Part shown: in pieces, positions 28,546-37,763 of the stretch
How the letters are laid out: each line of letters begins with the position of its first letter
Numbering within the stretch: position 1 is the stretch's first letter
NCBI GenBank assembly: GCA_022561215.1
Contig: JADFRQ010000019.1
Span: 1 to 51,249, forward strand
Origin: Chloroflexota bacterium
GTDB lineage: Bacteria; Chloroflexota; Anaerolineae; Anaerolineales; E44-bin32
Reading direction: 5' to 3'
DNA: 51,249 nt
Notes under the pieces: model-generated
What the model was told of the DNA's origin: nothing
The model's database searches: none
What the model saw: only the letters and a program-made list of their open reading frames with translations
Program-made: the position numbers and the translations under genes

Positions 28546-30216
28546 CTACTTCTTCTTGCCTTTACTGCGCTCGCTTTTCGCTTGATCCCGGAAATGAGCT
28601 CGAACACAGCCCCAATCAGCACCGCAAAGCTCGTATTGCTCCAAAACTTGCTCTTCGGAAACACCGAATTGCGCTGCGAGACGGCTGGCTGTCCGCCCTT
28701 CCCGGTCATTGCTGCTTTCAGCACTCGCCTGTTCACGGAGTTGTTTTCTCACGCAGCTCCAATTCTCATCACATTCTATGCTGTAGATTGTCAAAACATC
28801 TGCTTCGTTGACACCAAACTGTTCTGCGATGCGTGAGGCAATCTGTTGATCCCGCTCCACGCTCCTGGTCGCCGATTCTTCCTCCCGAAGCTGGCGGCGA
28901 TATTCCTGGACACCGAGTTCAAGAATTGTTCCAGCATCGTCAGTTTCGTCTGCCAGCCGATAGGCCTGTTTGATTGCGCCCCATCCATAGCCGTCGTTGT
29001 GGGCAGCGATGATTTCTTCCCAACTTTCGCCGCTGCTTTCTGAAAACTTAATTGCATGGCGCAGTTCAGAGAGACTGGTTCCATCTGCCAAGTAACTGTC
29101 CAATTCTGCCGGATCAAGTTCGGCATACTGCGCCAATCTATAGAATTGATTGAGCTCGCCAGAGGACATGCCCGATGCGATGCGCACGAGTGCGTCTTCA
29201 AAATCTGCCTCGTTACGCAGCACTGCGCGCATGGCTGTTCGTATTTCTTGAACGGTATTTTCACCATCCTTAATCCGGTCGATTAAATCGGTGATGCTCA
29301 CCTCATCCAATGCATCGGCAAATTTATTCAACTGGTTAAGCAGGCCCCAGCCCGTGCCTTGCAGACGCCAATCCAGGATATCTTCCCAGGTCATTTCGTC
29401 GATCATCAATGCCATTTTATAGGCACGCCACATTCGTCCAAAGCCGAGCTGCGATCCTGTGAGCTCACCGCGGAAAAAGGCGAAGATTTCTTCACAGGAG
29501 TAGATTTTTTCTGCCAGCTGATCGGGCAACAGCGAAGTCACTGCATCCGCAATACGCTGCGCAGTAGGATGGCATGCTTGATCGGATTCATCTGTCTCGT
29601 CCAGATCGAGGACCACGACGGTGAGCGTATCACTTTCGCTAAAACCACAACCGTCGGTTACTGTCACCCGCGCCTCAAAATTTCCGGCGCTGGTGTATGT
29701 AAAACTTGAAGTATTGGAGGTGGGATCCACTTCATCATCGTTTCCATCACCGTCCAGATCCCAGGTATATGTGAAGTCGGCTACTTCCCCATTCACTGCA
29801 GCCGTAAAAATTGCAGTGGCTTCGCCCGCGTCAAGCGTGAGCAGTGGAGGAGAGGGTTCGCTCTCAAGCGTCACCTGGGGGCCTTCAATCAGAATAAGTT
29901 CTTGCCTCTCTCCTTCCAGGCCACCCGAGTCTGTAACTTTGATGGAGAATTCATATTCGCCCTGCGCTGGATAGACATGGGAACTATCGAATGGGAACGC
30001 AGGTACTTCCGCTTCCAATGGATCGTCCCCGTCTCCAAAATGAACCTCCAACATATACGGCCCCAGGCCATCTTGCACATCGATCGTAAAGGCGACCTCG
30101 GAGCAGGTTGAATCCGCCTCAAATTCTATGATGAGTTCATCGTTGGCCAAGACGGCGCCGATCGGGAGAAGCAGGAGAAAAAGTACAACAGGGATAAGAA
30201 TTCTCTTAGGGTGCAT
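28546..30216 (-). CDS. Secreted PKD-domain protein with helical repeats
   Basis: 556 residues with a signal peptide (cleavage near Ala24). Two Ig-like/PKD domains follow: about 30-110 (VHFGDGDDPLEAEV, VTDSGGLEG) and about 115-203 (YTWDLDGDGNDDE, VTVTDGCGFSESD). The rest is helical: segments of the type SELRHAIKFSESSGESWEEI and WGAIKQAYRLADE, then two similar units each with QFGVxExxVLxxY and a Cys-x(5)-Cys pair (CDENWSCVRKQ, CGADWGCVRAH). The tail is Lys-rich (SERSKGKKK). No enzyme motif; likely an exported adhesion or scaffold protein. A palindrome terminates it. Confidence 0.8.
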   Translation of the reverse strand: MHPKRILIPVVLFLLLLPIGAVLANDELIIEFEADSTCSEVAFTIDVQDGLGPYMLEVHFGDGDDPLEAEVPAFPFDSSHVYPAQGEYEFSIKVTDSGGLEGERQELILIEGPQVTLESEPSPPLLTLDAGEATAIFTAAVNGEVADFTYTWDLDGDGNDDEVDPTSNTSSFTYTSAGNFEARVTVTDGCGFSESDTLTVVVLDLDETDESDQACHPTAQRIADAVTSLLPDQLAEKIYSCEEIFAFFRGELTGSQLGFGRMWRAYKMALMIDEMTWEDILDWRLQGTGWGLLNQLNKFADALDEVSITDLIDRIKDGENTVQEIRTAMRAVLRNEADFEDALVRIASGMSSGELNQFYRLAQYAELDPAELDSYLADGTSLSELRHAIKFSESSGESWEEIIAAHNDGYGWGAIKQAYRLADETDDAGTILELGVQEYRRQLREEESATRSVERDQQIASRIAEQFGVNEADVLTIYSIECDENWSCVRKQLREQASAESSNDREGRTASRLAAQFGVSEEQVLEQYELCGADWGCVRAHFRDQAKSERSKGKKK

Positions 30217-30405
30217 CGCGATAACCTCCAGTAGGATTTCGGTTGGTCACTCACACGACTCGGCAAACAGCTTCTTGACGGTGACTTAACCGCAGGATGA
30301 CTTGGTTTCACCTGTTGCAACGCAGGAGCTGCAAAATTGTTACTGGGGGAGACTGGGACTTAGGTACTAGTCATAGACCTCAAAACAGTGGGTTTCGACC
30401 TTAGT

Positions 30406-31854
30406 TCAGGGTGAAGACGTGGGTACGGGCGTACAGTAATTTTTTCGGTTCTCTCTTCGTTCTTGACATTTGTTAGGGTCGATCGTGGGTTCAAGAGGCA
30501 CAGTGTCAGTGAGTGTAGGCGTGGCAGTGAATTGAGACCAATCCGGCGTTGCGGTCGCTGCTTCCGCTGTGGGCGTTTCTGTCGGTGCCAGCGTGCCATC
30601 GATCACTTCCGTTGGGGTGGGTGTGAAGGTCGGGTTCATACCTGGGGTTGAAGTTGCTCCAGCAATCGTAGCCATGGGTGTTGCGCTGGGGTTGCTTGTC
30701 GAGATTGGAGATTTTGCAGCCGTTGAATTTGACGGAGTTGATGTAGGCAATTGACTATCGACTGTGTAGTCCTCACCATCGACGGGGGTAGCATCGCCAT
30801 GCTCGGGTGGAAGCATGATTACCTGGCCCGAGCCACCAACAGCTGGTGAAGGCGAATTCGATCCAGCTATGTTTTTTTGCCAATAGGCAATTCCAGCTGG
30901 GACCGCTGCTGCGAGAACCATAAAGAACGCAAGCAAAGGTGCGAGTGCCAAGGCACGTTTTTTCTTTCGGCGGTGTTGAGGTAGCGGTGCTTTAGGAACC
31001 GGGATCGTTTCGAGAAGAGAATCCGGTGTGGAATCTACGCTTAAGGCCTTCCGGAAAGCAATATTCATTTTGTTGACGGATGAAAAACGCTTCGACGGCT
31101 TCTCTTCAAGAGCGCGGGCTAAAACATCCAATACTTGTTTGGGCAGACCAGAAGCATTCTCAAAACGTTCCCTGCCGCCCATCTTCAATTTCTCCCTCTC
31201 CGTTTTGAGAAATGCCAATGCCTCCCTGGCAGGAAGATCGGTCAACATTTGCAAGGCAATTAGACCCAGAGAATACTGATCGGATTGTTCATCGATCTTG
31301 CTTACATCGGTTGCTTCAGGAGCTCTAAAACTGACAAAGCTGTTTGATCCGAGGCTGGAGACATTTGGGATCGATCGAAGGAGCAGCGCTTCTCCAAAAC
31401 CCACGAGTTGTACATGACCCTCTTGATCGAAAAGGATGTCTGCAGGTTTTAAATTACCATGGATTATTTTCCGCTTATGTGCCTGGCTCAATCCCTCGGC
31501 GACCTCGTCAACAACTTGCTCCACATTAAGGGCTGAGAGAGTGCCGCTTTGGATGCGATCCTCAAGGCTGCCGGCATCAATATGGGCAAACACAATAAAT
31601 GGCCTGCCTGAATCAGTGCCGGAATCGATAATTCCAGAAATTCTTGGGTGATTGATACTTGCCAGAGTTTTAATATTCTTGCGCAGTTTCTCAACGAGCA
31701 GGGGATAGCGGCTGATAAGCGCAGGAAATACTCTCACAGAGACAAGAATACGCCCTCCCGGCGCAATTGCGCGGTAAATCTGCAAGCCCTCGTACCCGCC
31801 GACTTGCTCTGATAAACGGTAATCCTTTAACCCCTTTTGTGTGTTCTCACTCAT
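30406..31854 (-). CDS. Membrane-anchored Ser/Thr pseudokinase
   Basis: 482 residues. Residues about 10-275 keep the kinase fold (INHPRISGIIDSG, FIVFAHIDAGSLEDRI, APEATDVSKIDEQSDQYSLG) but the catalytic residues are gone: the glycine loop is degenerate, the VAIK lysine is Arg41 in VSVRVF, HRD is His-Gly-Asn (132-134) and DFG is Gly-Phe-Gly (152-154). A basic stretch, a membrane helix (about 301-323) and a Pro/Thr/Ser-rich extracellular tail follow. The same architecture with intact residues is seen in the kinase at 38427. It likely works as a scaffold or phospho-sensor. Divergent from the ECF sigma gene. Confidence 0.88.
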   Translation of the reverse strand: MSENTQKGLKDYRLSEQVGGYEGLQIYRAIAPGGRILVSVRVFPALISRYPLLVEKLRKNIKTLASINHPRISGIIDSGTDSGRPFIVFAHIDAGSLEDRIQSGTLSALNVEQVVDEVAEGLSQAHKRKIIHGNLKPADILFDQEGHVQLVGFGEALLLRSIPNVSSLGSNSFVSFRAPEATDVSKIDEQSDQYSLGLIALQMLTDLPAREALAFLKTEREKLKMGGRERFENASGLPKQVLDVLARALEEKPSKRFSSVNKMNIAFRKALSVDSTPDSLLETIPVPKAPLPQHRRKKKRALALAPLLAFFMVLAAAVPAGIAYWQKNIAGSNSPSPAVGGSGQVIMLPPEHGDATPVDGEDYTVDSQLPTSTPSNSTAAKSPISTSNPSATPMATIAGATSTPGMNPTFTPTPTEVIDGTLAPTETPTAEAATATPDWSQFTATPTLTDTVPLEPTIDPNKCQERRENRKNYCTPVPTSSP

Positions 31855-32229
31855 AAAACTTACTCACCCAAAGTCTATGCTTGAATTGCAGGCGAACTCC
31901 TTGCAAGTTCTTCTCAATTTTCTGGCACCTCGCCCCTCTTGATCAGACAAATTTTTTCTGAATAAACGATGCTGTAGAATTCTCTACTTGCATGCCCAAT
32001 CAATGCCATTATGCATTGGGAACGAAAAATCCTGACGATTGTTACACAATGCGGCATAATTTTTCCTTTCTCCCAGAATCGGGCCCTATATTCATTCCTA
32101 ACGCATAGGATCGTCCTCTGTATGATTAGGAATTATTGTGTATGGTTTCATCTGAACGAAATTTCCTGTTGGATCCGACTAGCGCGATCCCTGGGGGGTG
32201 TGTAACAATCTTGGTGGATAATCGTTGTC
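31855..32229. promoter_or_regulatory. Divergent control region: pseudokinase / ECF sigma
   Basis: 375 bp between two divergent starts. An inverted repeat CAATGC (32001-32006), CATTAT spacer, GCATTG (32013-32018) stands just upstream of a possible plus-strand promoter: CTGACG (32032-32037), 17 bp, CATAAT (32055-32060). The promoter is imperfect and the leader to the sigma gene would be about 165 bases. Tentative. Confidence 0.35.
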
Positions 32230-32790
32230 ATGCATGATGCTACGCAATCTAAAACAAAGGACGCAGAACTTGTTGCCCAAGCCAAGGCAGGGGACGTCGA
32301 GGCATTTGGTGAGCTATATGAGCGCTATTTGGATCCTATCTATCGCTATATACGCACCCGAGTAGCCGAGGATCAAACAGCCGAGGACCTTACAGAAATG
32401 GTATTTTTGCGAACATTTGAACGACTTGATCGATATCAGGAGCGAGGACATCCCTTCTCGTCATTCCTTTATAGAGTCGCTCGGAACCAGCTTGTCGATC
32501 ATTACCGCATAAAGAAGGATGAGATTTCCTTGGAAGCTGCGCAGCTTGTCGAACATCCCGCAAGCTCGATGGATGAACACATAATTAAACAAGATCAGGC
32601 AAATGAGCTCCGGTCGGCAATTGAGAAATTGCCGGAAGATTATCAAGATGTTATTCGATTCAGAATTCTCATGGACATGCCTACGGCCGAAGTTGCGAGT
32701 TGGCTTGGGAGAAGCGAAGGCGCCACTCGCGTTCTGTTGCATCGTGCATTGCATGCCCTTCGAGAACATGCGAAGGTACATAATGAGTGA
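32230..32790 (+). CDS. ECF-type RNA polymerase sigma factor
   Basis: 186 residues. Region 2: AFGELYERYLDPIYRYIRTR and AEDLTEMVFLRTFERLDRYQ, with FSSFLYRVARNQLVDHYR; region 4: LPEDYQDVIRFRILMDMPTA and VASWLGRSEGATRVLLHRAL. No region 1 or 3, as in group IV sigma factors. It should direct RNA polymerase to a small regulon under control of its membrane partner. The partner gene overlaps it by 8 bp (ATG inside the stop region), so the pair is coupled. Confidence 0.93.
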   Translation: MHDATQSKTKDAELVAQAKAGDVEAFGELYERYLDPIYRYIRTRVAEDQTAEDLTEMVFLRTFERLDRYQERGHPFSSFLYRVARNQLVDHYRIKKDEISLEAAQLVEHPASSMDEHIIKQDQANELRSAIEKLPEDYQDVIRFRILMDMPTAEVASWLGRSEGATRVLLHRALHALREHAKVHNE

Positions 32791-33727
32791 AATAGAAACA
32801 CCGGAAATTAACATCCTTGATCAGTGTTTGTCTTCGATCCAATCAGGAAAGGCTACTGTCGAGACATGCCTGGCACAATTCCCAGAGCATGCTGAAGCTC
32901 TCGAGCCATTGCTGCGCATGGCTCTCCAGGCGCGATCTAGATTGGCCCCAGCACCTCCAAAGCATGCTTTTGTAAAAAATGCGAAGATCAGAATTCTCAA
33001 CCAACTTCAGATCCCGGAAATAAAATCGGGTAATCGACAAGGCAGAGACAGGAAATTTGCTTTCTTAGGTTTGCGACCTGCGTATGCCTTCTTGAGCCTG
33101 GTTCTAGTTTTGGGATTGCTCCTGTCAGGCATTGGCGCCACAACCGCCTCAGCTTCCGCACTTCCTGGCGATGCACTTTATGGATTAAAGAGAGGCATCG
33201 AGGAAACTCAACTTTTCTTTACATTCAGTGCGCCAGGAGATGCCGAGCTACTGCTGCAGTTTACAGAAGAACGCTTGGAGGAAGCAGCGTCTTTAGCCGA
33301 GGCCAATCGCGATGCACATATTCCTGCTGCGTTAGAGGGTTACGAAAATTTACTGGAAAGACTGATTGATTTGGCGGATACGGATGAAATTGCCGCTGAT
33401 ACAGAAATACTAGACAAAATTCAATCTGGTCTTGACCGTCATCAAGAAATCCTGCAGCGTGTCTATGAAAAAGCCCCCCCACAAGCGAGAAAAGGGCTGG
33501 AGAACGCAATGGAGCAGTCCACCCGCGGGAAGTCCGTGATCGCAAAACTAAAAGAAAGCGGAAAACCAAGCGATCAAGCTCCCGGCCAAGAAAAGAAAGA
33601 TGAAAATCAGTCAGGCCCTCCAGAAGAGCGCGGCGGCGGCCGACCTGATGATAAGACCCCAAAGGCGAAGCCAAAGGATAAAACCCCGGGCCCGCCGGAT
33701 CAGTCAGGCGGAAATCCGAACAAATAA
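32783..33727 (+). CDS. DUF5667 membrane protein, putative anti-sigma partner
   Basis: 314 residues from ATG 32783; the frame is open further upstream, but this start sits at the sigma gene stop with AAGG before it. The N-terminal cytoplasmic part (about 1-90) contains CLAQFPEHAEALEPLLRMAL. One membrane helix follows (YAFLSLVLVLGLLLSGIGAT), then the DUF5667 hallmark LPGDALYGLKRGIEETQLFF and a helical external domain, ending in a long Lys/Pro/Gly-rich tail. DUF5667 proteins are regularly paired with ECF sigma factors; an anti-sigma role is inferred. No zinc-binding HxxxCxxC motif is seen. Confidence 0.85.
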   Translation: MSEIETPEINILDQCLSSIQSGKATVETCLAQFPEHAEALEPLLRMALQARSRLAPAPPKHAFVKNAKIRILNQLQIPEIKSGNRQGRDRKFAFLGLRPAYAFLSLVLVLGLLLSGIGATTASASALPGDALYGLKRGIEETQLFFTFSAPGDAELLLQFTEERLEEAASLAEANRDAHIPAALEGYENLLERLIDLADTDEIAADTEILDKIQSGLDRHQEILQRVYEKAPPQARKGLENAMEQSTRGKSVIAKLKESGKPSDQAPGQEKKDENQSGPPEERGGGRPDDKTPKAKPKDKTPGPPDQSGGNPNK

Positions 33728-34184
33728 TCAATGGGAAAAAGCCAGAGTACCCTATAGCACGATACAAGGCAGCTTGCTGCTGTGAATGAATGGCAAGCGG
33801 GGGTTTTGGATTGACAGCTTCCATGTCGGCTTTTCCGCGGATGGGACCCATCCGATGAATAATCCCGCAGCAAGCTGCGGGATTATTCACTTCTTTGTTA
33901 ATATCCGCCCGACCCATTAGCACGATATCTTCTCAATCAGACATCGAGCTCTTTACTAGACGATACGAAAATCGCCGGACACGTGGATCCTTGAAATGAC
34001 CTGCAAGATGAGCAATATCGGGGAAAACGAAGAAGCTGTGACGGTCGCGCGCCTCCAAATTGGTTGCAACGAAAGAGATCTGCTTCGGATAATGGCATAC
34101 TAATTCGATCCCCTATTTTCCATTTTTTTGTAAAATTGAGAGTAGTCAGCCTGATTAAGTCTCATCCGATCTTATTAAATTGAA
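33728..34184. other. Intergenic region with terminator hairpin
   Basis: 457 bp without a gene. It holds the terminator at 33856 and an inverted copy of its core (GCAGCTTGCTGC at 33769-33780 against GCAGCAAGCTGC at 33867-33878). The rest, up to the TTG start of the FHA-ABC gene, shows no recognisable promoter. Confidence 0.5.
33856..33889 (+). terminator. 16-bp perfect stem, terminator after DUF5667 gene
   Basis: TGAATAATCCCGCAGC pairs with 33874-33889 around a two-base AA spacer (so an effective loop of about four to six bases). It is followed by CTTCTTTGTT, a weak T-rich stretch. It shares the CCCGCAGC core with the palindrome at 28509. Confidence 0.65.
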
Positions 34185-36809
34185 TTGGACGAACTTTTGA
34201 GCGCACCACAAGAATTGAAACTGCTCATGGAGAAAGGTCCAACCCTTGGCCAGGAATTTGTGTTCTCCAACTCCACTATCACCATTGGCCGGGTGGCCAG
34301 CTCAATCGTCAATCTTCCAATTCCATCTCCAACCGTCTCGGGTTTGCATGCCCGCATTCGTTTGAAGGATGGGTTGTGGACGATTGAGGATTTAGGTAGC
34401 AGCAACGGGACCTTCATCAATGGTCATCGACTGCGTGGCGAAACAATAACGCTGAACTCCGGCGACCACATCTTGTTAGGTGGAAGAATTGAACTGATCG
34501 TTTCAATCCCGAAAACTTCAGTTGACGAGATGCCCGTTGCCGCAACGGTTCTAGGGGAAGATATTGATTTCCCCACATTAACGACGCCTCCCCAGATAGT
34601 TATCACAATTGCCGGAAATGAACCCGAAACACATGTACTCACAAAAAGCAAAGTTACGCTGGGCCGATCGCCGGACAATGATATAGTCATTGGGTCAAAA
34701 ATTGTATCCCGACGTCACGCTCATCTGGAACAGGTTGTTGGTGGTTTTCAACTGATCGTCGATCCTCAAGCAAGCAACCCCGTTCTCTACAAAGGCCGTC
34801 CGGTTAGCGGCACACAATTTCTTTATCACGGCGACGTCTTGCGAATAGGCGGCCAAGATCCTGGGCTTATGGTGACCATCACCTACGAATCCCCCGCGGA
34901 TGCGTCGATCGCTAAACAGCCCGTAACCATTAAATTTGGTGAAAATAAAACGCTTCAATTCGGCCGCGACCCTAGCAATGATGTTGTACTCGACGCACCT
35001 ACGGTATCTCGTTTTCACGCTCAAATCGAGCGCATCGGTAAACGTTATCGCATCCACGATCTACGAAGCTCCAATGCGACATTCGTCAACGAAGTAAGGA
35101 TCGAAGGAGATCATTGGCTGACGCCTTCGGACACAATTCGAATTGGTTCCTATCGCTTTGTAATGGGCGAAGATGAACTGCAGCAATTCGACGAAAGTGG
35201 AGGCCTACGCGCGGATGCCATCAATCTCAACAAGTGGGTCAACAAAGACTTGAATATTCTGCAAAATATTTCGGTCTTGTTCAAGCCGGGAGAATTTATC
35301 GTGGTTGTCGGTCAAAGCGGGGGTGGGAAATCTACTTTATTGGACGCGATCGCCGGGTATCGACCGGCAACACATGGCCAAGTGCTTGTGAACGATGTTG
35401 ACATTTATAAGAATTTTGATGCAATCAGAAACAATATTGGTTATGTCCCGCAAAGAGACATTATTCACATGGAGCTCACGGTATATCAAGCGCTGGATTA
35501 TGCCGCGCGCTTGCGTATGCCCGCTGACACAACCAAAGATGAGCGCCATACGCGCATCACGCAAGTATTAGCAGAACTCGATCTCGCGCATCGAAGCGAC
35601 GTGCAGATTAGCGGGTTGAGCGGCGGGCAACAGAAGCGCGTATCCATCGGTGTGGAGCTACTTACCAAACCTGGGCTTTTCTTCCTCGATGAAGCTACCT
35701 CCGGGCTCGATCCAGGGACGGAAACATCGCTTATGCAGCTCATGCGCCGATTGGCCGACCAAGGGCGCACAATAGTTCTCGTCACCCACGCGACGAAAAA
35801 TGTGATGCTCGCCGACAAAGTTCTATTTCTTGCGCGTGGGGGTTATCTGGTGTGGTTTGGGCCTCCCGACGAGGCGCTTGAATATTTTGATCGATTTCGT
35901 TCGGAGCGCGATCGGCGAACGAGCGCAATGGAATTCGACAAGATTTACGCAATACTTGAAACCCCATCTGCCGCAAAAACTGAAGAATGGGCCCAACGAT
36001 ATTTAGATCATGAGAGCTACCAAACTTATATTTCCCAACCGATCATCTCAAGACATTATTCTGACGTCCGCGACAAATCACTCGATGAGGATCCTAAACC
36101 TCGGGGGGTCGGTGGCCGGAATAAATCCCAGATTTCATCGATGCGCCAATTTCTCATCCTCTCTTCCAGAAATCTAAAAATCCTCACCCGAGACCGCATT
36201 AGCTTGATCCTGATGTTGGGTGCCGCTCCAATTGTGAGTTTGCTTAATGTGCTCATCGGCTCGGTTTCCGGTGAAGATCCATTTAATTTCACAACCGGCG
36301 ATCTAACAGACATTATTACCAGTTTCTTTATTTTGATTCTCTTTGCGGTATTTGTGGGTGGATTATCCCAGATGCGAGAAATCGTCAAAGAAAATGATAT
36401 TTATAAACGCGAGCGCCTAGTTAATCTGAAATTGCTCCCTTATGTGTTTTCCAAAATTTGGGTTGCTGGCCTTTTGGCTCTCTATCAGGCCATTGTTTAT
36501 GTTGGCGTACATTACATGGTGTACAAGATGCCTGGCGGGATAGTTGAATTTGTCCAGCTTTATATAACCATGGTCCTCTTGGTCGCTTCGGGAATGATGC
36601 TTGGATTGTTTGCCTCCGCGCTGAGTCCAAATGCAAACTCCGCGCCGATGTTGGTTATATTGCTGGTGTTGCCCAACATCGTGTTAAGCGGCGCGCTGGT
36701 CCCTCTTCCAAATACTGTGAGTGCACCAGCATCCACACGATGGGCATTTGAAGCATTTATGGCGATAACGGGGCCCGGTTCAGATGTCGCCGCCGATATC
36801 TGTTGGTAG
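34185..36809 (+). CDS. Triple-FHA ABC exporter, main part (stops at TAG 36807)
   Basis: 874 residues from TTG 34185. Three FHA domains: about 20-100 (GRVASSIVNLPIPS, SGLHARIRL, SSNGTFING), about 150-225 (GRSPDNDIVIGSK, SRRHAHLE), about 255-325 (GRDPSNDVVLD, SRFHAQIE, SSNATFVNE). The ABC domain has Walker A GQSGGGKST (about 376-384), signature LSGGQQKRVSIG (from 478) and Walker B LFFLDEATSGLD. An ABCG/ABC2-type membrane domain follows (about 660-860). The architecture resembles mycobacterial Rv1747. The frame is cut by one TAG; the natural C-terminus is encoded in the same frame at once afterwards. Confidence 0.92.
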   Translation: MDELLSAPQELKLLMEKGPTLGQEFVFSNSTITIGRVASSIVNLPIPSPTVSGLHARIRLKDGLWTIEDLGSSNGTFINGHRLRGETITLNSGDHILLGGRIELIVSIPKTSVDEMPVAATVLGEDIDFPTLTTPPQIVITIAGNEPETHVLTKSKVTLGRSPDNDIVIGSKIVSRRHAHLEQVVGGFQLIVDPQASNPVLYKGRPVSGTQFLYHGDVLRIGGQDPGLMVTITYESPADASIAKQPVTIKFGENKTLQFGRDPSNDVVLDAPTVSRFHAQIERIGKRYRIHDLRSSNATFVNEVRIEGDHWLTPSDTIRIGSYRFVMGEDELQQFDESGGLRADAINLNKWVNKDLNILQNISVLFKPGEFIVVVGQSGGGKSTLLDAIAGYRPATHGQVLVNDVDIYKNFDAIRNNIGYVPQRDIIHMELTVYQALDYAARLRMPADTTKDERHTRITQVLAELDLAHRSDVQISGLSGGQQKRVSIGVELLTKPGLFFLDEATSGLDPGTETSLMQLMRRLADQGRTIVLVTHATKNVMLADKVLFLARGGYLVWFGPPDEALEYFDRFRSERDRRTSAMEFDKIYAILETPSAAKTEEWAQRYLDHESYQTYISQPIISRHYSDVRDKSLDEDPKPRGVGGRNKSQISSMRQFLILSSRNLKILTRDRISLILMLGAAPIVSLLNVLIGSVSGEDPFNFTTGDLTDIITSFFILILFAVFVGGLSQMREIVKENDIYKRERLVNLKLLPYVFSKIWVAGLLALYQAIVYVGVHYMVYKMPGGIVEFVQLYITMVLLVASGMMLGLFASALSPNANSAPMLVILLVLPNIVLSGALVPLPNTVSAPASTRWAFEAFMAITGPGSDVAADICW

Positions 36810-36821
36810 CTGCCGGAAGAA

Positions 36822-37400
36822 GTGCGCAAGAATATGAGCATCGATGAGGCGACTGCGCAATGTTCGTGTATGGGGCTCAATGTCCTGCGCCAGGATTCAT
36901 GCAATTTTCCCGGGCTAGGACGCTTTTATAATCCGGTGATTGACGAACCTAAACCCGTCGAACCTGCGGCGCTTGGAGAGAGACCGCCGGAGCCGAACGT
37001 GCCGCCTGCTCCTGAAGCACCGGAAGATCAATCAGATACTGTCGCCATGGCAGTATATTTTGATGATTTGCAACTGTATCAAGATACAGTACGTGTCATG
37101 CAAGACCAATATCGACAGGATATTCGGGCCTATGAAAGCGAGGCGCAGCTCTACAAAGCTGAGCTCACTGCTTATCAAGAAGATTTTGTCGGCTGGGAGA
37201 TCTCGCGCACCGCGGCCGTGGATCCTGCAGTATCGATCATCGGGCGTTACAGGGAAGAATTTGGATGGACCTACGTGAATAAAGGGGATGATAAGGCTTA
37301 TTGGGCAAAAGTAACCACCACCTGGATTGCAATGGGTGGCATCATATTGGTGCTCACGTTGGGGGTCCTTTTGATCGTGAAGCGCAAAGATGTTGTTTAA
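36822..37400 (+). CDS. C-terminal part of the FHA-ABC exporter after in-frame TAG
   Basis: This 192-residue frame is in phase with the preceding one; between them the codons read CW-stop-LPEEVRKNM. It supplies the missing end of the permease: an external loop with Cys residues (CSCMGLNVLRQDSC), a Pro-rich stretch (PPEPNVPPAPEAPE), a helical coiled segment (about 70-130; YFDDLQLYQDTVRVMQDQYR) and the last membrane helix (TTWIAMGGIILVLTLGVLLI) with a basic end KRKDVV. It is very unlikely to be an independent gene: there is no ribosome-binding site. The full product would be about 1071 residues. Confidence 0.8.
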   Translation: MRKNMSIDEATAQCSCMGLNVLRQDSCNFPGLGRFYNPVIDEPKPVEPAALGERPPEPNVPPAPEAPEDQSDTVAMAVYFDDLQLYQDTVRVMQDQYRQDIRAYESEAQLYKAELTAYQEDFVGWEISRTAAVDPAVSIIGRYREEFGWTYVNKGDDKAYWAKVTTTWIAMGGIILVLTLGVLLIVKRKDVV

Positions 37401-37734
37401 GCAATTTGTCATTTCCCTCGTGCTCGTTGCGATTGGCGTAATCCAGGCAGCTTGTGGACTGGCTTCCGATGCCGACCAATCGGCTACCGTTGAGGCTATG
37501 GCAAATTCCTTGTCCCTCAGCAGGACAACCGACGCGGCGCAAGACCTCGGTTCCGATGATAAATTGGCTACGGCGCAGGCCGCGGCGACGGATCAAGCGC
37601 GTTCGGCAGCAGGGACACAAGCTGCAGCAGCTGCAATCAGCGACGAGGAACAAGCGCAGCCACCGCCTCTGCAGAGGCGCCGATCCTCGTCGAACTCACC
37701 ACCTATGGCGTTGATCCTGCACAAGGAACGGTAG
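37390..37734 (+). CDS. Lipoprotein, N-terminal part (frameshifted gene)
   Basis: Starts ATG 37390, 11 bp inside the end of the exporter gene. A lipoprotein signal peptide (FVISLVLVAIGVIQAACG, lipobox Cys near residue 22) leads into an Ala/Gln/Asp-rich linker. Near 37650-37660 the sensible frame shifts: this frame turns to RRRSSSNSPP, while the other continues ATASAEAPILVELTTYGVDP into the domain at 37764. The two parts therefore form one gene of about 340 residues broken by a single-base lesion. Confidence 0.75.
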   Translation: MLFKQFVISLVLVAIGVIQAACGLASDADQSATVEAMANSLSLSRTTDAAQDLGSDDKLATAQAAATDQARSAAGTQAAAAAISDEEQAQPPPLQRRRSSSNSPPMALILHKER

Positions 37735-37763
37735 CTTGGATCCACCAACCTTTTACGCTTGAA

